21,962 bases of DNA. It comes from JBECKR01 sp040235415 (lineage in GTDB: Bacteria > Acidobacteriota > Polarisedimenticolia > Polarisedimenticolales > Polarisedimenticolaceae). The translations under genes and the position numbers were made by a program. Below, piece by piece: positions 21,637 to 21,962 of the stretch (its first letter is position 1; each line of letters opens with the position of its first letter). The DNA lies in assembly GCA_040235415.1 (NCBI GenBank), contig JBECKR010000255.1:1-21962 (forward strand), read 5' to 3'. Under the pieces are notes generated by a model. It made no database searches. It was not told the origin of the DNA and worked only from the letters and a program-made list of their open reading frames with translations.

Positions 21637-21962
21637 GCGCCGCACCGTTCCGCGCGGCGGTCGCCCTCGGCGCCGCGCTCGTCGCCAGCGCGGGCCTAGC
21701 GGCGGCGCCGGCACCGGCGCCGGTCGCGGCGAAGATCACCTACCTCACGACCTCGACCGCGTACGTCGATGCCGGACGGGACGAAGGTCTCGCGGTCGGG
21801 GACCGCGTCGAGATCGTGCGAGACGGAACCGTGATCGCGGTGCTCGAGGTCGCCGAGGTCTCGGCGCACCGCGCCGCGTGCGCGCTACCGGCGGGCACCG
21901 CGCTCGCGGTCGGCGACGTCGCCCGCTTCGTGCCGTCGTCCTCCGGTCCCGAGGCCGAGGCG
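21633..21962 (+). CDS. Secreted protein coupled to the cytochrome, 3' end outside window
   Basis: An open frame from TTG 21633, overlapping the cytochrome stop as TTGA, to the end of the window (110 codons, no stop). The visible part has a signal peptide (about 1-27, SAAPFRAAVALGAALVASAG). A small beta-rich domain follows: KITYLTTSTAYVDAGRDEG, LAVGDRVEIVRDGTVIAVLEV, then ALAVGDVARFVP. This looks like an SH3-like/FlgT-C-like module. Coupling to a 12-heme cytochrome suggests a shared complex. One possibility is that the missing part is an outer-membrane beta-barrel, as in porin-cytochrome conduits, but that cannot be seen here. The start is inferred from the overlap and signal peptide. Confidence 0.7.
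   Translation, partial: MSAAPFRAAVALGAALVASAGLAAAPAPAPVAAKITYLTTSTAYVDAGRDEGLAVGDRVEIVRDGTVIAVLEVAEVSAHRAACALPAGTALAVGDVARFVPSSSGPEAEA

Noticed and set aside
1..21962. CRISPR arrays, tRNA/rRNA genes, insertion sequences or attachment sites
   Set aside because: No regularly spaced repeats, cloverleaf-like segments, transposase or integrase frames, or flanking direct repeats were recognised on reading; small RNAs cannot be excluded by eye.

Overview
The window is about 22 kb of very GC-rich, densely coding bacterial DNA. It shows frequent GTG/TTG starts, many 4-nt start/stop overlaps and strong G/C at third codon positions. A TonB-dependent outer-membrane receptor, a free TonB C-terminal domain, many signal peptides and a 12-heme c-type cytochrome point to a Gram-negative, respiring organism. 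An acidobacterium or a similar soil/sediment lineage would fit, but no rRNA or other phylogenetic marker is present, so that placement is inference. I see no transposase, integrase, phage gene, CRISPR array, tRNA or rRNA.

Layout. (1) 1-3835: the end of an ankyrin-repeat gene, serine O-acetyltransferase (cysE type), a secreted TonB_C protein, a cystathionine beta-synthase/cysteine synthase with a CBS pair, a doubtful small basic ORF lying over a 16-bp tandem repeat, and a convergent NifU C-terminal-like Fe-S protein. This is a sulfur/cysteine neighbourhood. (2) 3955-6307: an AstE/AspA-type zinc deacylase, an overlapping convergent FecR-like secreted protein, an AT-rich divergent promoter region and a SRPBCC-like protein. 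(3) 6311-11311, minus strand: a large CHASE-like/PAS/PAS/GGDEF/EAL cyclic-di-GMP protein followed by a UbiD decarboxylase. (4) 11525-17327: a secreted DUF4412-like protein, a secreted thioredoxin with a helical tail, and, divergent from it, a two-gene operon. The first gene of that operon is a fusion of a PQQ-glucose-dehydrogenase-like propeller, an FN3-like region and a thioredoxin-like domain (CFWC). The second is a TonB-dependent receptor with a CxxC motif in its plug, and its ATG overlaps the stop of the first. (5) 17355-18553: a hotdog thioesterase, a small secreted protein and a DUF2752 membrane protein. (6) 18570-20314, minus strand: an epimerase/dehydratase and a methyltransferase, overlapping by 4 nt. 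(7) 20638-21962: a 12-heme cytochrome coupled through a TTGA overlap to a secreted protein that runs off the window.

The most unusual part is region 4. Three adjacent exported proteins carry CxxC motifs (CGPC, CFWC, CTHC). The propeller has Arg where active PQQ sugar dehydrogenases have the His base, so it may be a binding or scaffold domain rather than an enzyme. A thiol- or metal-linked uptake or redox system at the outer membrane is a reasonable hypothesis, not a demonstrated one. A second pattern is promoter placement. Several genes without a Shine-Dalgarno have a -10-like TAnnnT element (often TGC-TAnnnT) 6-9 nt before the start codon, which suggests leaderless mRNAs, while other genes here have strong Shine-Dalgarno sequences.
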